From Symbiodinium natans (taxonomy: Eukaryota; Sar; Dinophyceae; Suessiales; Symbiodiniaceae): a stretch of 64,000 nt of DNA. This document shows, piece after piece, positions 12,400 to 23,645 of this stretch; position 1 is the stretch's first letter; the number at the start of each line of letters is the position of its first letter. Made by a program: the position numbers and the translations under genes. The DNA is taken from assembly GCA_905221605.1 (NCBI GenBank), contig CAJNDS010000035.1, positions 124,001-188,000 of the forward strand, read 5' to 3'. The notes beneath the pieces were generated by a model. The model worked only from the letters and a program-made list of their open reading frames with translations, ran no database searches and was not told the origin of the DNA.

Positions 12400-14050
12400 A
12401 TCTCGTGCCGCAGATGACCTCGAAATACTTCAACCCATTCGCAAGAATGCCTTGCGCTTCCGCAGACTCCACCACTTGAAGTTCGGCCTGCATCAAGTGA
12501 GGCGATGCCGTTGCTCGGGGACTCAAGCTGTCACAAGAGTTGATCCACTGCCGCCAGTATCGAGTGGCCAAACCTGAGCCAGTAAACAGGGGAATAAACC
12601 AGAGGCACGGCGTCTAGATGTACCTGCAGTATCGCCCACTTCTCCAAAGCGCGAGACCTCTCGGGCCAGCGCTGCCTCCGAGTCTTGGCCGGGGGGGTCT
12701 CGCTCTCACTGCACCTGCGCAAGTAGCGGGATGTTGACAGACCAGTCGGCGGCACGGCCGCAGCCGTCCCGTGGTAGGGCTCACTTCGCACAGGCCAAGC
12801 CGCGATCTCAGTCCGCTGGTGCCCACGGAATCTCGCAATCCGATGTTCTTCGAAAGTCAACATCGTTGACAGAAGATGCACTACAGTCCGCAGTGTGTTT
12901 TTGACTAACATCACTTGACTGTTGTCAGCGGCACTTTCTGCTTCCGCTTGGCCCATATCTAAACTTGTGACCCATAGCTGGCAAAAGGGGCGTTTCACAT
13001 TGTTCAGGAAAAATTACCAGTGCGGAGCAAGTGCGTGAGGGACTCTGCGTCTTTGTCTGTTAGCCAAACCTTGGCCATAGCCCCCTTTTGTGCGATGGCC
13101 TCAAGCGCTATGCTCGCTCGACGGACTTCACGTGCGTGCGGAGTTCATGTCACGGCATGTTTCATCTTCACAACGTGCAGCGCACCTTTCGTTTCTTGCA
13201 GGTTTGTTCCACTCGACAAGAACGAATGCATGTTCATGTGAACTGCAAGATTGAAAGCCCAAGCTTGTTGTTCCAACCAGTTAGTTGGCTTGCTCCACTG
13301 GAGTCTGCTGCTGCCGAGGATGGTTTCAGTTCAGTGCCTCGCAGTATGCGAGACCGTGGCGACCTAATTTCTCCCGGCGGCAGATTGTGCCATAGCTACA
13401 CCAATCTTTCGTGCTAAGCCCTACAGCCCAGGTTACTGGCAGCGGCTGTGTCTAGTGATCCCTTCGCTGCAGAGCTGTGGCCTCTGACTCCCTGATACTC
13501 CGTGATACTACACATTGTGGGCCTGTGGGTGGCGCATTTCGGGCTTGGACACCTTAGGCCTCGATGGGATCCTGAGGGATCCACGGCGCCTGTCGTAGCC
13601 CCAAGCGCATCCCGGCGCAGGTTGCAGTCCCTGTCATGGTCATGGCCTGTAGGCCTACTGTGACCCTCAAGCAAGAAGATCCTTCCGCTACCGTGACACT
13701 TCAAGGAGCTCCTCTGAGCTGATGGCTGATATGCTCTGATTCAGTTTGTGAAGTTGGAAATGTTGGAGTATTGCGGGGTCATTGCGGGGTCAGAGGAGCA
13801 GATGGCGATGAGGTCATGTACTGCACGCCAAGGCAGGGCTTAGGCTTAGGCTTAGGCTTAGGCCTTGTGGCACCTCGACGATCAATCTTATGATCAAAGC
13901 AAAAAGCCATGACGCACAGCAGTCGCATAGCCAACCCGAAGTCACAAGAATTTCTGTCACCCAAAATATCTGTGGAAGAATCGGAAGAATTCATGGGAAC
14001 ACACATGCAGGCGCAGCACTGAAGCCGCGGCGCAGGCTTCTCTGGCATGA
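12400..14050. other. No supported gene; a few exon-like fragments
   Basis: Open segments near 12405-12480 and 13090-13250 show no recognisable domain. A short GGCTTA tandem repeat (four units) is at about 13840-13861. Nothing here supports a confident gene model. Confidence 0.35.
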
Positions 14051-14077
14051 TTGCTGTTGCAGGGGCCCAGGCAGTCC

Positions 14078-14252
14078 GTAGGCAAGCCCAATGTCCGGAG
14101 TCCCATGGAGGACTTCGTGGCCGGCATCTCGAGGCGAAGCTTGGACCGGATTGAGCAATTTTGGCAGCATGATGCAGTGCAGGCGCAGCGAGAGAAGCCT
14201 CAGCGCAATCCTCAGTACTTCGATGTTACTTCCAAAGGGTTCATATTCATTC
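14078..14252 (+). CDS. Probable single exon of an unrecognised gene
   Basis: Between a GCAG acceptor-like sequence and a GTGAGC donor-like sequence the plus strand reads a hydrophilic, well-formed segment that includes MEDFVAGISRRSLDRIEQFW and NPQYFDVTSKGFIFIPG. No family is recognised. Neighbouring exons could lie at about 14430-14670, 14800-14960 and 15259-15360 (FASFPTLWKLAEEGYLPNHT follows a TCGCAG acceptor), suggesting a multi-exon plus-strand gene over 14.0-15.4 kb. Confidence 0.4.
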
Positions 14253-15582
14253 CTGGTGAGCGCTGAGCCCCTCCTCAGAGGCATCGATCCACAGCTTCCG
14301 ACGCAGCCCCTGACAGTGGACACTGCTGATGCAGAGCCGGCCCTGGAGCTACCTCACTAATCTCACTACAATGTAGTCATGGACTGCACGGGCGTGCGTT
14401 CCATTTCCATTCCATTGGTCCGACTTTGCAGTTTCCAGGCCACTTCTCCAGTCTTTCGAGAGCACGGAGGCCGGAGCCAGGGAGATTCAAATTTGGCGGG
14501 ACTCATTCCACGCGAGGCTCCAAGGAGCAAGCTTCCAGTGCGATGTCGACCGAAGCCCTCCTGAATTTGGGTCTGGCGTCTCGGACCCAGAGCCCCGTGC
14601 CCCCTCTCTGCCGAATGAGCTCCCCTTTGGCCTCTTTTGGTGCCTCTTGGCCCCGTGGCTTTAAGGCCTGAGCTGCTTGGCGAAGCGCAGCGGAAAGCAA
14701 GGAGAGAAGCCCAGCCGGTTGTGCTCGCCATGGAGGCCCCAAGCTGCCAGCTGGATTGCAGGGAGACTTTGAGTGCTTCTCCCGAAGCCGGTAGTGGTTT
14801 AGTTTCTGTGGAAGAACGATGCCGTTTGTGCCAACATCTTTTGTACATGGCCTTGATCTCTGTGCATCTTTGTGCAGCCTGTAGGTGGCAGCCGCGGCAG
14901 CAGCGGCGGCTGTATCCGCTGCATCAACAAATCAGGCTTTACTCTCGCAGAGCGTGGGCCACAACGACTTGGGGGAGGTTTGTTTGCCTCACTCAGTTGT
15001 TTTGTTGACTGCTTGTCATTCCGCCTCACAGGTATGTGCGTTTGTTCGTTCAATTCTATGTTGACAACGTTGTGCTTGGCGGTGGACGTTGGTGAACGTC
15101 GGGCAAAGCCACTTGAGCTTGAGCATTTGCTCGGAAAGGATGGCGGCAGCCAGAATAAGATCGGCCATTGCTAGCCCAGATGTTGGTTTCGAGTCTGCCA
15201 TCCATGATCCCTTCATCACAAGAGAAGCTATGGTTTTTTTTTCTCATCGCAGTTCAACGGTTTGCTTCTTTCCCAACCCTCTGGAAGCTGGCGGAGGAGG
15301 GGTACCTCCCAAACCATACCGGTTTTCTGGTTTTGTGGCTCCCAGATTTCCTTCAGGAGACCCGCAAACATGCTGATCCAAAGTCGGAACCGCAACAAAA
15401 TCGGACCCTCACTCAAATCTCTGTGTTTCCCGTGCGGCAAGCTATCTTAGGTGCCTGGCCAAGTGTCTTTTTCGTGCCTGTTGCCCCAAATAATCCTGGC
15501 AAGATGTGCGCCTTTGGTGAGTTCGGGTGGTTTATCTCGTTTCTTTTTTTGTTTCCTGCTGTGCTGGTTTAGGGAGTGGCTC

Positions 15583-15622
15583 TCTCTCACTCTTTCTCTT
15601 TCTCTCTCTCTTTCACGCGCAC
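15583..15622. repeat. TC-rich microsatellite
   Basis: Imperfect TCTC/TTTC tract of about 40 bases. Simple sequence only. Confidence 0.7.
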
Positions 15623-15897
15623 AGCCTGGTTCTAAGCAAAGGGGACGGTATTCTTACAAGTCGGGACTGAGTTTTCCGAGGGGGGGGGGAGTTCAGGCAT
15701 GCACGGCACAACGAAGACACTGCCGAAACCTGGCCCGATCAGCCAGATGTACGGGCATTTCGAGATAGTTCAGTGATCTCTTGCAACATCCTCGCCGTGT
15801 TTCTCTATTTTCCCCACCTTCGGTGTGGGGTTGTTAGATTTTAAACTCTACTCTTCTCCTCGCCCGGAACTCTTCTCCTCGCCCGGCCTACTCCTAG

Positions 15898-16072
15898 AGC
15901 CTCCCTGGAGTGCCCAACCCCAGAGACTCCCTGGAGTGCCCAACTCCAGAGACTCCATGGAGTGCCCAACCCCAGACACTCCCTGGAGTGCCCAACCCAG
16001 AGACTCCTGGAGTGCTCAACCCCAGAGTCTCCCTGGAGTGCCCAACAGAGTCTCCCTTGAGTGCCCGACCCC
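15898..16072. repeat. Minisatellite, ~27-bp unit, about seven copies
   Basis: Tandem imperfect copies of a unit resembling CCCTGGAGTGCCCAACCCCA plus GAGACT. Both strands stay open across it, giving spurious repetitive peptides; not a gene. Confidence 0.85.
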
Positions 16073-16099
16073 AATTGCAAGCAAAAACTAAGAAAGCGT

Positions 16100-17690
16100 A
16101 TTTGAATCAATATGTCTTTGCTTGAACATCCTATTCGCGCTCTTTCCTTTTAACGAGGAGCAAGGTGGGGATGTTCGAAGTAGAATATTAATTTATTTTG
16201 GCCTTCGGCTTCTTCAAGAACATGATCCCCCCCCACAGAAACCCAAACGGCCCTATCGTGAGGCACTGTAGGGGCCTCTTTTGCCTAGAGCAGGCCCGAA
16301 GGGCCGCACTCTACTACGAAAGTAAGAGAGTGGTTGAGAGTCTCCCCGTGGGCTCCTTTTGACCGCTTCGGGGAGGAGCAGCTTTTTTTGTTACATGAGT
16401 GCCCTCGTATAGCCAAATCTTTTTGGGAGTTCTGAAAATCCCCCCTCTGACGAGAAATATGAGGGTGTGAAAGGCTCTCCTCAACGTCCAAGTAAGGCAG
16501 GCGATGTGGCGCAGACCAGGCCACAGAACCTGAAACGGAGGCGAGAAAATCGTGCCTCTGTGCCGGCATGAGATTGTTTGCTCGGCTTTCGTATTTCCAG
16601 GCCGAAAAACATGGCCCACAACATGTGTCAGAAGGTTCGGCTGTGTATTGTACATCTTCTGCCGGGAAATGACGAAGCTAGCAGCAACGTGACAGGCGGC
16701 CAGGGCTCGGGCACCTGGAGTGTGCATCAGCAACGGTGGCTTGCTCGATTGGAAACCCAACAGATGCTGGAAGGAAATGGTGTAAGAAAGGGCGGTATGG
16801 GCGAGCTCCCAGGACCACAATTCAAGAGATGACTGAGAGGTCGGGAGCGGATGGTCAGGCCGTGCCACGCCGCACCATGTGCAGCTAGAGGGCTGGAGGC
16901 CATGTTGCCCGATTGCTGTGGACAGGTTGATGAGGCCATAACGTCGAGTCAAGGCTCCTTCTTGCCAGTTGTTGACCTGAGTGCTCCGTCCTCGGCAATC
17001 GCGTGTGTGGTGTTCTAAGTTTGGGGCCTGATATGTCTGACAGGGGCAAAGACGGCAAAGAGCAGCCAGAGAGCTGTAACACAGTCCCAGATTTTGAGGC
17101 TTGTGCTGGGCGTGGGCCACTCCCAGGATCAGACGGCCTGCTTGGCACTGAGCTTCGCTGGATATGCACAAGGGATGGACGTTCGTTGGCAGCTCGCAGG
17201 TCTGCCTGGGCTGCAGCCGCGCAGGTCCCAGGCACGGTGACAATCGCGGAACAGTCGCTCGCGATGTCCAGTCGGGCTTCTGAATCCCTTCCTGGAGCTG
17301 AACTGTGCAAAACACAGTGCACACACAGTGCAAAACACCGTGCACGTGAGCTACACCAAAGGTCACCGAATGAAAGCGCGCGCTGGACCTTGAAAGTCTG
17401 TATAAGTGTGGGTGGAACAGTGGAGCTAGAACCTTCGGCCTATAAGTACAAGCTGGCAACAAGGCTTATGTAGCCTAACACTGTGAAATGAGTGTGCGCA
17501 GCAGTGGGCCCAGCTGAATCATGGGCGCGGCCAGGATCAATGGAGCGAGCCCACAGCCACAAACAAAGTCTAAAAGCCAAACAGCAAGTTCGAGCATGCG
17601 TAGACAAGACACGATGCGCTGAGGACTGGAAGCATACACACCCTAGTGTTACGGAGGGTTGTACAAGTTTGACAGTCCTCTTCTTCGTCT
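16100..17690. other. Region without a supported gene
   Basis: A 382-codon minus-strand frame (16314-17462) spans most of this stretch but shows no domain and has a competing 156-codon plus-strand frame over it. On the plus strand near 16350-16430 the segment EEQLFLLHECPRIAKSFWEF resembles the zinc-knuckle-like tail of some LINE reverse transcriptases (L-H-x-C-P), so a decayed LINE 3' end is possible. Evidence is too thin for a gene call. Confidence 0.3.
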
Positions 17691-17696
17691 TAGAGA

Positions 17697-17732
17697 TATG
17701 TATATATGTATATGTATATGTACATGTACATG

Positions 17733-17771
<39 letters not shown>
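17697..17771. repeat. TATATG/TACATG/TA microsatellite
   Basis: Alternating purine-pyrimidine repeat that passes from TATATG through TACATG units into a pure TA run. It marks the left flank of the telomere-type repeat field. Confidence 0.85.
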
Positions 17772-18837
17772 GAGCCTGAGACCTTTAGGGTTCTTTTGGC
17801 TTAGTTTTTACAGAGCCCTTTAAACAAACAAAGCCAAATCCATAAATATAATAATATATATGCTATTAAATGAACGCGTCCATCGCATGTCTCCACCTGT
17901 CTGTCTGAGCTCATGCTTCGGGCAAACTGTACATTGCAAAAACCAACTGCACGGTTGATGTTTTAACCTTTAAGGTTTAGGGTTTAGGGTTTAGGGTTTA
18001 GGGTTTAGGTTTAAGGTTTAGGCTTTAAGGTTTATGGTCTAGGGTGTAGGGTTTAGGTTTTAGGATTTCGAGTTTAAGCTTTTGGTAGAGGTTTAGGGTT
18101 TGTGGTTAAGGATTCGGTTTAAGTCGCTACTCATCTGCACCTGGCCAGTTAGGGTTCCAAAAAGACCTTGTTCACTAAACCGTAAGCCATACACTCTAAA
18201 CGACAAACTTTAAACCCTAAACCTTGAACTCTAAGCTCTAAACCTTAAACCCACAGGGGCCTTACTTTACCAAACAAACGCTTCGCGTAGATGAAGATAA
18301 AGATAAAGAGACTAAGCTCGAGCTCGCAGCTGCTCATACATCTCCGCATGTCCAACATTCCTCATCAATTTTTACTCCTTAGATTTTAAGCCTTACACCC
18401 TCAACTTTAAATTCTTAGCTCTGAATCCAAAGTTGAAACATTTAACCATTTACCTTGAAAGACTTTGAGCCTGAACTCTAACACCTTAAGCTCTTATATA
18501 TAAACCTTAACCCTGAAGGTCCTGATCCTAATAACAGATGCGTTCCAGCTTCTTTGCTCAGAGCTGTGCTTGGAAAACTGACATGCTGCGAGTCTCGGCA
18601 GCATAAATCATCTGCTCGATCTGTTATGTGAAACGCTCACTCCACATCTTCTCCAAGCCATTCACGGCGCAGCTCGGAATCGCGCCATTGATTAACCTAA
18701 AGTGTGAAGGGCTTCTTGGCTTTGAGAAACAAGGATACGATTTTTTTCAGGTTTTTTAACTCTTATAGTTTAAGATGTAAGTTCAGGGTTTAAGGTTTAG
18801 GGTTTAAAGTTTAGGGTGTAGGGTTTAAGGTTTAGGG

Positions 18838-20990
18838 AACGGGCCGCGCGCCACTTCCAGCCCTTCTATCAAGCCATCGTCTTGGCCCTGGTGGACGGTT
18901 TCATTGGGTTTAGGATTAAGGGTTTAGCGGTTTAGGATTGAGAGTCGAGAGTTTAAGCTTTCGAGTGTAGGGCTGCCATAATACAAGACATCGGCTTGAT
19001 TTCAAGAAGCTTTTTCAAATGTAATGTTTGTGATCTAGGTTTTAATACATAGGTTACTAGAGGAATGCTTTTTAAAAGATTTACTTGCGGAAGTCGAGGT
19101 CGTCAGCCTTTTTTTTTAGGCGCTCAGCAAAATTAACGCTTTTAGGGTTCCTTGGCTGTCATAAATAACGAGGCGATTGCCTTCAGGGTTTATGACTCTT
19201 ATAATCTAAGATTTAGGTTCGGGGTTTAAGGTCTAGGGTTTAGAGTTTAGGGTTTAGAGTTTATGGTTTAAGATTAAGGGTTTAGGGTTTAGGGTTTAGG
19301 GTTAAGGGTTTAAGATTTAGGTTTAGAGTGTAGTGTTTAAGGTTTCAGGTGTAGGGTTCAGAGTTTAAGGTCTAGGGTTTAATGTTTAGGGCACGGGCCG
19401 CGGGCCTCTTCCTCTGCTTCTAGCCCTTCCATCAAGCCGTCGTCTTGGCCCTGGTGGACGGTTTCATTGGGTTTAGGATTAAGGGTCTAGCGTCTACGGT
19501 TTATGGTTGGATATTTAAAGTTTACGGTTTAATTAATCTGTTTTATAAGTTTAAACCTCTAACATCTGGGTCTGAGCCTAAACGTTAAATAGTTTTACGT
19601 GCTCGATTCACTGCGCGGGCCGCGCGCCTCGCTTCCATCTTCTTCCAGCTCTTGCTTCAAGTGCTCGACTTCGACCTGGTGAATGGTTTCACTGGGTCTA
19701 GATTAAGGGTGTAGCGTTTACTGTTTATGGTTTGATGTGTAAGGTTTACGATTGAAAGTTAAGAGTTTTACGGTGAGAGTTTAAGCTTTCGAGTGTAGGG
19801 CTGCCATAATACAAGACATCGGCTTGATTTAAAGAAGCTTTCTCAAATGTAATGGTTGTGGTTCAGGTTTTAGTACATAATTTACTACAGAAATGCTCTT
19901 CTAACAATGTAATTGCGGAAGTCGAGGTCGTCAGCCTTGTTTTTTTAGGCGCTCGGCAAAATTAACGCTTTCAGGGTTTCTTGGCTTCAAAAAAAATAAG
20001 GAGGCGATTTCCTTCAGGTTTTATGGCTTTTAAAGTTTAAGATTCACGTTCAGGGTTTAAGGTCTAGGGTTTAGGGTTTAAGGTTTAAAGTTTAGGGTTT
20101 AAAGTTTAGGGTTTAAGGTTTAGGGTTTAAGGTTTAGGGTTTAGGATTTATGGTTTAGGGCACAGGCAGCGCGCCTCTTCCTCTGCTTCCAGCTCTTCCA
20201 TCAAGCCACCGTCTTGGCCCTGGTGGACGTTTCATTGGGTTTAGGGTTAAGGGTCTAGCGTCTACGGTTTATGGTTTGATATTTAAGGTTTACGGTTTAA
20301 TTAATTTGTTTTATAAGTTTTAACCTCTAACATCTGAGTCTGAACCTACACGTTGAATAGCTTTACATGCTCGAGTCACTGCGCGGGCCGCGCGCCTCGT
20401 TTTCATCTCCTTCCAGCCCTTCAAGTTCTCGACTTCGACCTGGTGAATGGTTTCACTGGGTTTATATTAAAGGTGTGGCGTTTACGGTTTATGGTTTGAT
20501 GTTTCAGGCTTATGGTTGAAAGTTAAGAGTTTACGGTTTGAAGTGTAACGAAGAGGGTTCCGTGTTTGAAGCTTGCAGTTTAAGGCGACACATTTCAAAT
20601 CTTTCTAGAAAGCCCCTCCTCAAAACGGAACACTGAGGCAACAAAAAGCCCCCGAGATCCTGAAAAAACCTAAAGCTCCGAACTCTTAGACCCCTGTCTA
20701 TTAGCTTGACAGTTCAAAGAACTACTTTATATCTAAGCCCTGAAAACTCATCGCACTGTACGGGCCGCGCGCCTCCTCCTCTTCTTCTAGGCCTTCCTCC
20801 AAGCCCTCGATTTCGCCCTGGTGAACGGTTGCACTGGGTTTATGGTAACAAAAATTGGAGGTCCGCGATTTATGGTTTGATGTTTACGGTTTGATTAATC
20901 GGTTTTAAAAGTTTAAACCTCTAACATTTAAATCTGAACCTAAACCTTAACTAGTTCTACATGCTCGATTCCCGAAGGACTTCATATGGG
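18838..20990. repeat. Dispersed GC-rich module inside the telomere-type field
   Basis: A module containing GGGCCGCGCGCCTC, then CTTCCAGC and CAAGCC, then TTGGCCCTGGTGGACGGTTT recurs near 18840, 19393, 19615, 20165, 20385 and 20760, each followed by TTTAGGATTAAGGGT-like sequence. The arrangement indicates a higher-order subtelomeric repeat in which telomere-type units and a GC-rich module are duplicated together. Confidence 0.7.
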
Positions 20991-21190
20991 TTTTTATTTC
21001 AACACCTTTGCTGGGTTCTGGCCATACACTCACAATAAGAGTTTCGGATTGAGGGTCGAGACTTTAAGCTTTCGAGTGTAGGGCTGCCATAATACAAGAC
21101 ATCGGCTTGATTTAAAGAAGCTTTTTTCGAATGTAATGTTTGTGGTCTAGGTTTGGGTTCATAAGTTACTACAGGAATGCGGAAATGACA
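18955..21190. repeat. Second higher-order module (three copies)
   Basis: The segment beginning GCTTTCGAGTGTAGGGCTGC, followed by CATAATACAAGACATCGGCT, recurs at about 18957, 19786 and 21067. The first two copies run on for about 200 bases into a shared segment containing GAAGTCGAGGTCGTCAGCC. Confidence 0.75.
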
Positions 21191-21261
21191 TAAACTTAAC
21201 CTTGGCTTTAGGGTTTCAAGTCTAGGGTTTAGGGTTTAGGGTTTAACGCTTATGGCTCATG

Positions 21262-22620
21262 GTTGTCACAGGGAATCCAAACCCCGTGTCTGTCCCGAGA
21301 CATCGGCCTTGTCGAGTCCCTCATCATATTCGATTAATCCTTTCGTTTTAGATAGAATTCTTAACAAGATAACCAATAATGCTTCGAAAATAAAAATAGC
21401 TTCAAGACTACGCTTAGTGTAAGACACAAACAGGGTCCGCACGGGCCCATTGCGCTTCTCCACTTCATCCTCACACACACAAATTTAAAAAAAAACATAC
21501 AGTGACGTAAAATGGTAAAGCCAGACGTCTCCTCACTGTCGCTCTCGACAGCCCAGACCTTGAACATACATGAATAAAATTTATAAACGCAACATAAAAT
21601 AATAAGCCAGTGGCCGTTCCGGAGGCTGTGCGGACGTACTTCTGGCCGTCTCTCTGATACGCCTTAGTTGGCTTGGTTTTTTATATGTTATAAATATACA
21701 GTTGCGGGCCTCTTCTCGTTCTTGATTGTCCTTTCTCTCCTGAATGGCAAAATGAAACGTAATACAAGTATTATTTAGTGTTGTATTCTTGTATAATTTT
21801 GCTGTCCTCGAACCACTGCCTCAGCAACTGGCGGTCTTCATCGCTGATGCTCTTCACCTGCAGTTTTTTTTTTATTAAAATTATATAACTTTGCTGAAGA
21901 CATAAAGAAGCTAAGGATGTGGCGGGCTGATAATGCTTGGCCTGCATCATGAATTAACGATTTTGCTTTGGAATTTATATTTTAGGATTTATACATACTG
22001 TTTTCCAGGCCAGTACGGAGCCGGACGTCGCGCCTGCAGTGTTTGCGCATAGTATATATAAATATTATTTCTTTTTAAAACTCGCACCAAAAAAATCAGG
22101 CCAGATGTTAAGGATTATAGTTCAAAAACACGCATTGGTGACTCAAGCATGACATGTTTAGTTGCTCAAGCTTCAACGACAAATCTAAAGACGAATGAGG
22201 CTCGCACGCACTGCTTGTGCCATCGATTGGTTGCCTCAGCATGCACATACTACTATGTGTTTTAAGCAAACGAATATTTAATAATTAAATATAATTAAAT
22301 AAAGGGCATATAATCCAAACTTCATGAGTAGACTTGGCGGCAGACTCTAAAAGCGGCTGGAAGGCGACTTGTTCCATCTTCCTGACTAAACACAATATAT
22401 ACTAATTTTAAACTTTAGTGACGCGTCCTTCAGGGAACGCTCCATAGCCCGCAGAGCCTGTCAAATTCAACAAAACATATCACGGTCATTAAAAAAAAAC
22501 TAAACACAAACAGAAGGCCTGTCTTTGCTTTTCTTCGATCCGCCATGGAGGCGGCAACACGACCTCAAAGGCCATTATATACATTATCACAGTAAAGTTT
22601 GAACCACGGTACTGGCCTGT
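21262..22620 (-). CDS. Micro-exon gene embedded in the telomere-type field; product unknown
   Basis: A run of AT-rich DNA free of telomere-type units contains at least ten short minus-strand segments with clear protein character. Most sit between an AG and a GT-like end and are separated by AT-rich introns. In 5'-3' order they include FEVVLPPPWRIEEKQRQA (about 22560), ALRAMERSLKDASLK (22450), MEQVAFQPLLESAAKSTH (22375), AEATNRWHKQCVRASF (22235), VKSISDEDRQLLRQWFEDSK (21860), ERKDNQEREEARN (21748), VWAVESDSEETSGFTI (21560) and DEVEKRNGPVRTLFVSYTKR (21475), ending GLDKADVSGQTRGLDSL and a stop at about 21266. The product is charged and helical; no family is recognised. Exon borders are approximate. 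Confidence 0.45.
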
Positions 22621-23645
22621 GGTGAAGAAGACATGGCGCTTTCAATAAACTACTTTATCTCAGCCAAAGAAAAAGGCTACGAGACGCATATACCTGGCTT
22701 CTTGTAACCCTAAGCCCTAAACCCTACACAATATCCCTTGAACTCTAACTCCTAACCCTAAACCGAGGACATTCACCGAGGCTAATTTCGAAGGTGCCGG
22801 GAACTCGCGGCTGAAGGTTTACAGTTGAGGGTTTAAGGTTTAGGTTTTAAGGTTTAAGGTTTAGAATTTAAAAAATATTATGAGTTATGATCCTCTAAAC
22901 CCCAACGCAAAGAAGAAATATTTGAAAGTGTCCTTCGTGGACTGACCCTTAAACTCTAAACCTTAAACCGTAAACGCTGTCGATCGACTCGACAGCTTTT
23001 TCCACTTTACTGAGCTGGCCCTTAAAAGATTTCGGTCAAAGGTTTAGAGTTTAGGGTTTAAGGTTTCAGGTTTAGGGTTTAAGGTTTCATGTTTAAGGTT
23101 TAGGGTTTAGGGTTTAGGGTTTAATGTCTAGGGTTGAGAGTTTATGGTTTAACGTTTAAGGCTCAGAGCTTAATAAATATATTGAGTTCTGACCTTTTGT
23201 CGGCCTGCCCACAGATGTAGACCGCGCCAACTACTCGAAACAGCCTTGGATGACTTCGCAGCCCTTTACAATGTTGCACTTTTTAGGCTCCTCATTGTAG
23301 CTTCTACCTTAAAACCGCAAAAGGATAAAGTCCTGAGAGCCATCCAGAGGAGAGCCAAGAAGCTGCTTCACACGCGGAATGAACTCATGCCCGGCAGATT
23401 TCTGCAGACAAGAGAGTCGCTGGACGGATAGTAGAATCAGCCAAACGTCCTGGCTCGGAGGGGAGGGGACTCATACAGGAAATCTATAGAGGCGAAGACT
23501 TAGGGTAGTTCTTAGGATGCAGCGAACCCTAAACTCTCAACTCTAAATCCTAAACCTTAAACCCTAGACCCTAAACCCTAAACTCTAAACCTCAACCCTA
23601 AACCCTAAACCCTAAATCTAAACTCCAAACCCAAAACTCCTCCTT

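Noticed and set aside
16314-17462. 382-codon minus-strand ORF
   Set aside because: No domain, Pro/Ser/His-rich composition typical of an antisense frame, and an opposing plus-strand frame of 156 codons over the same DNA; kept only as a note.
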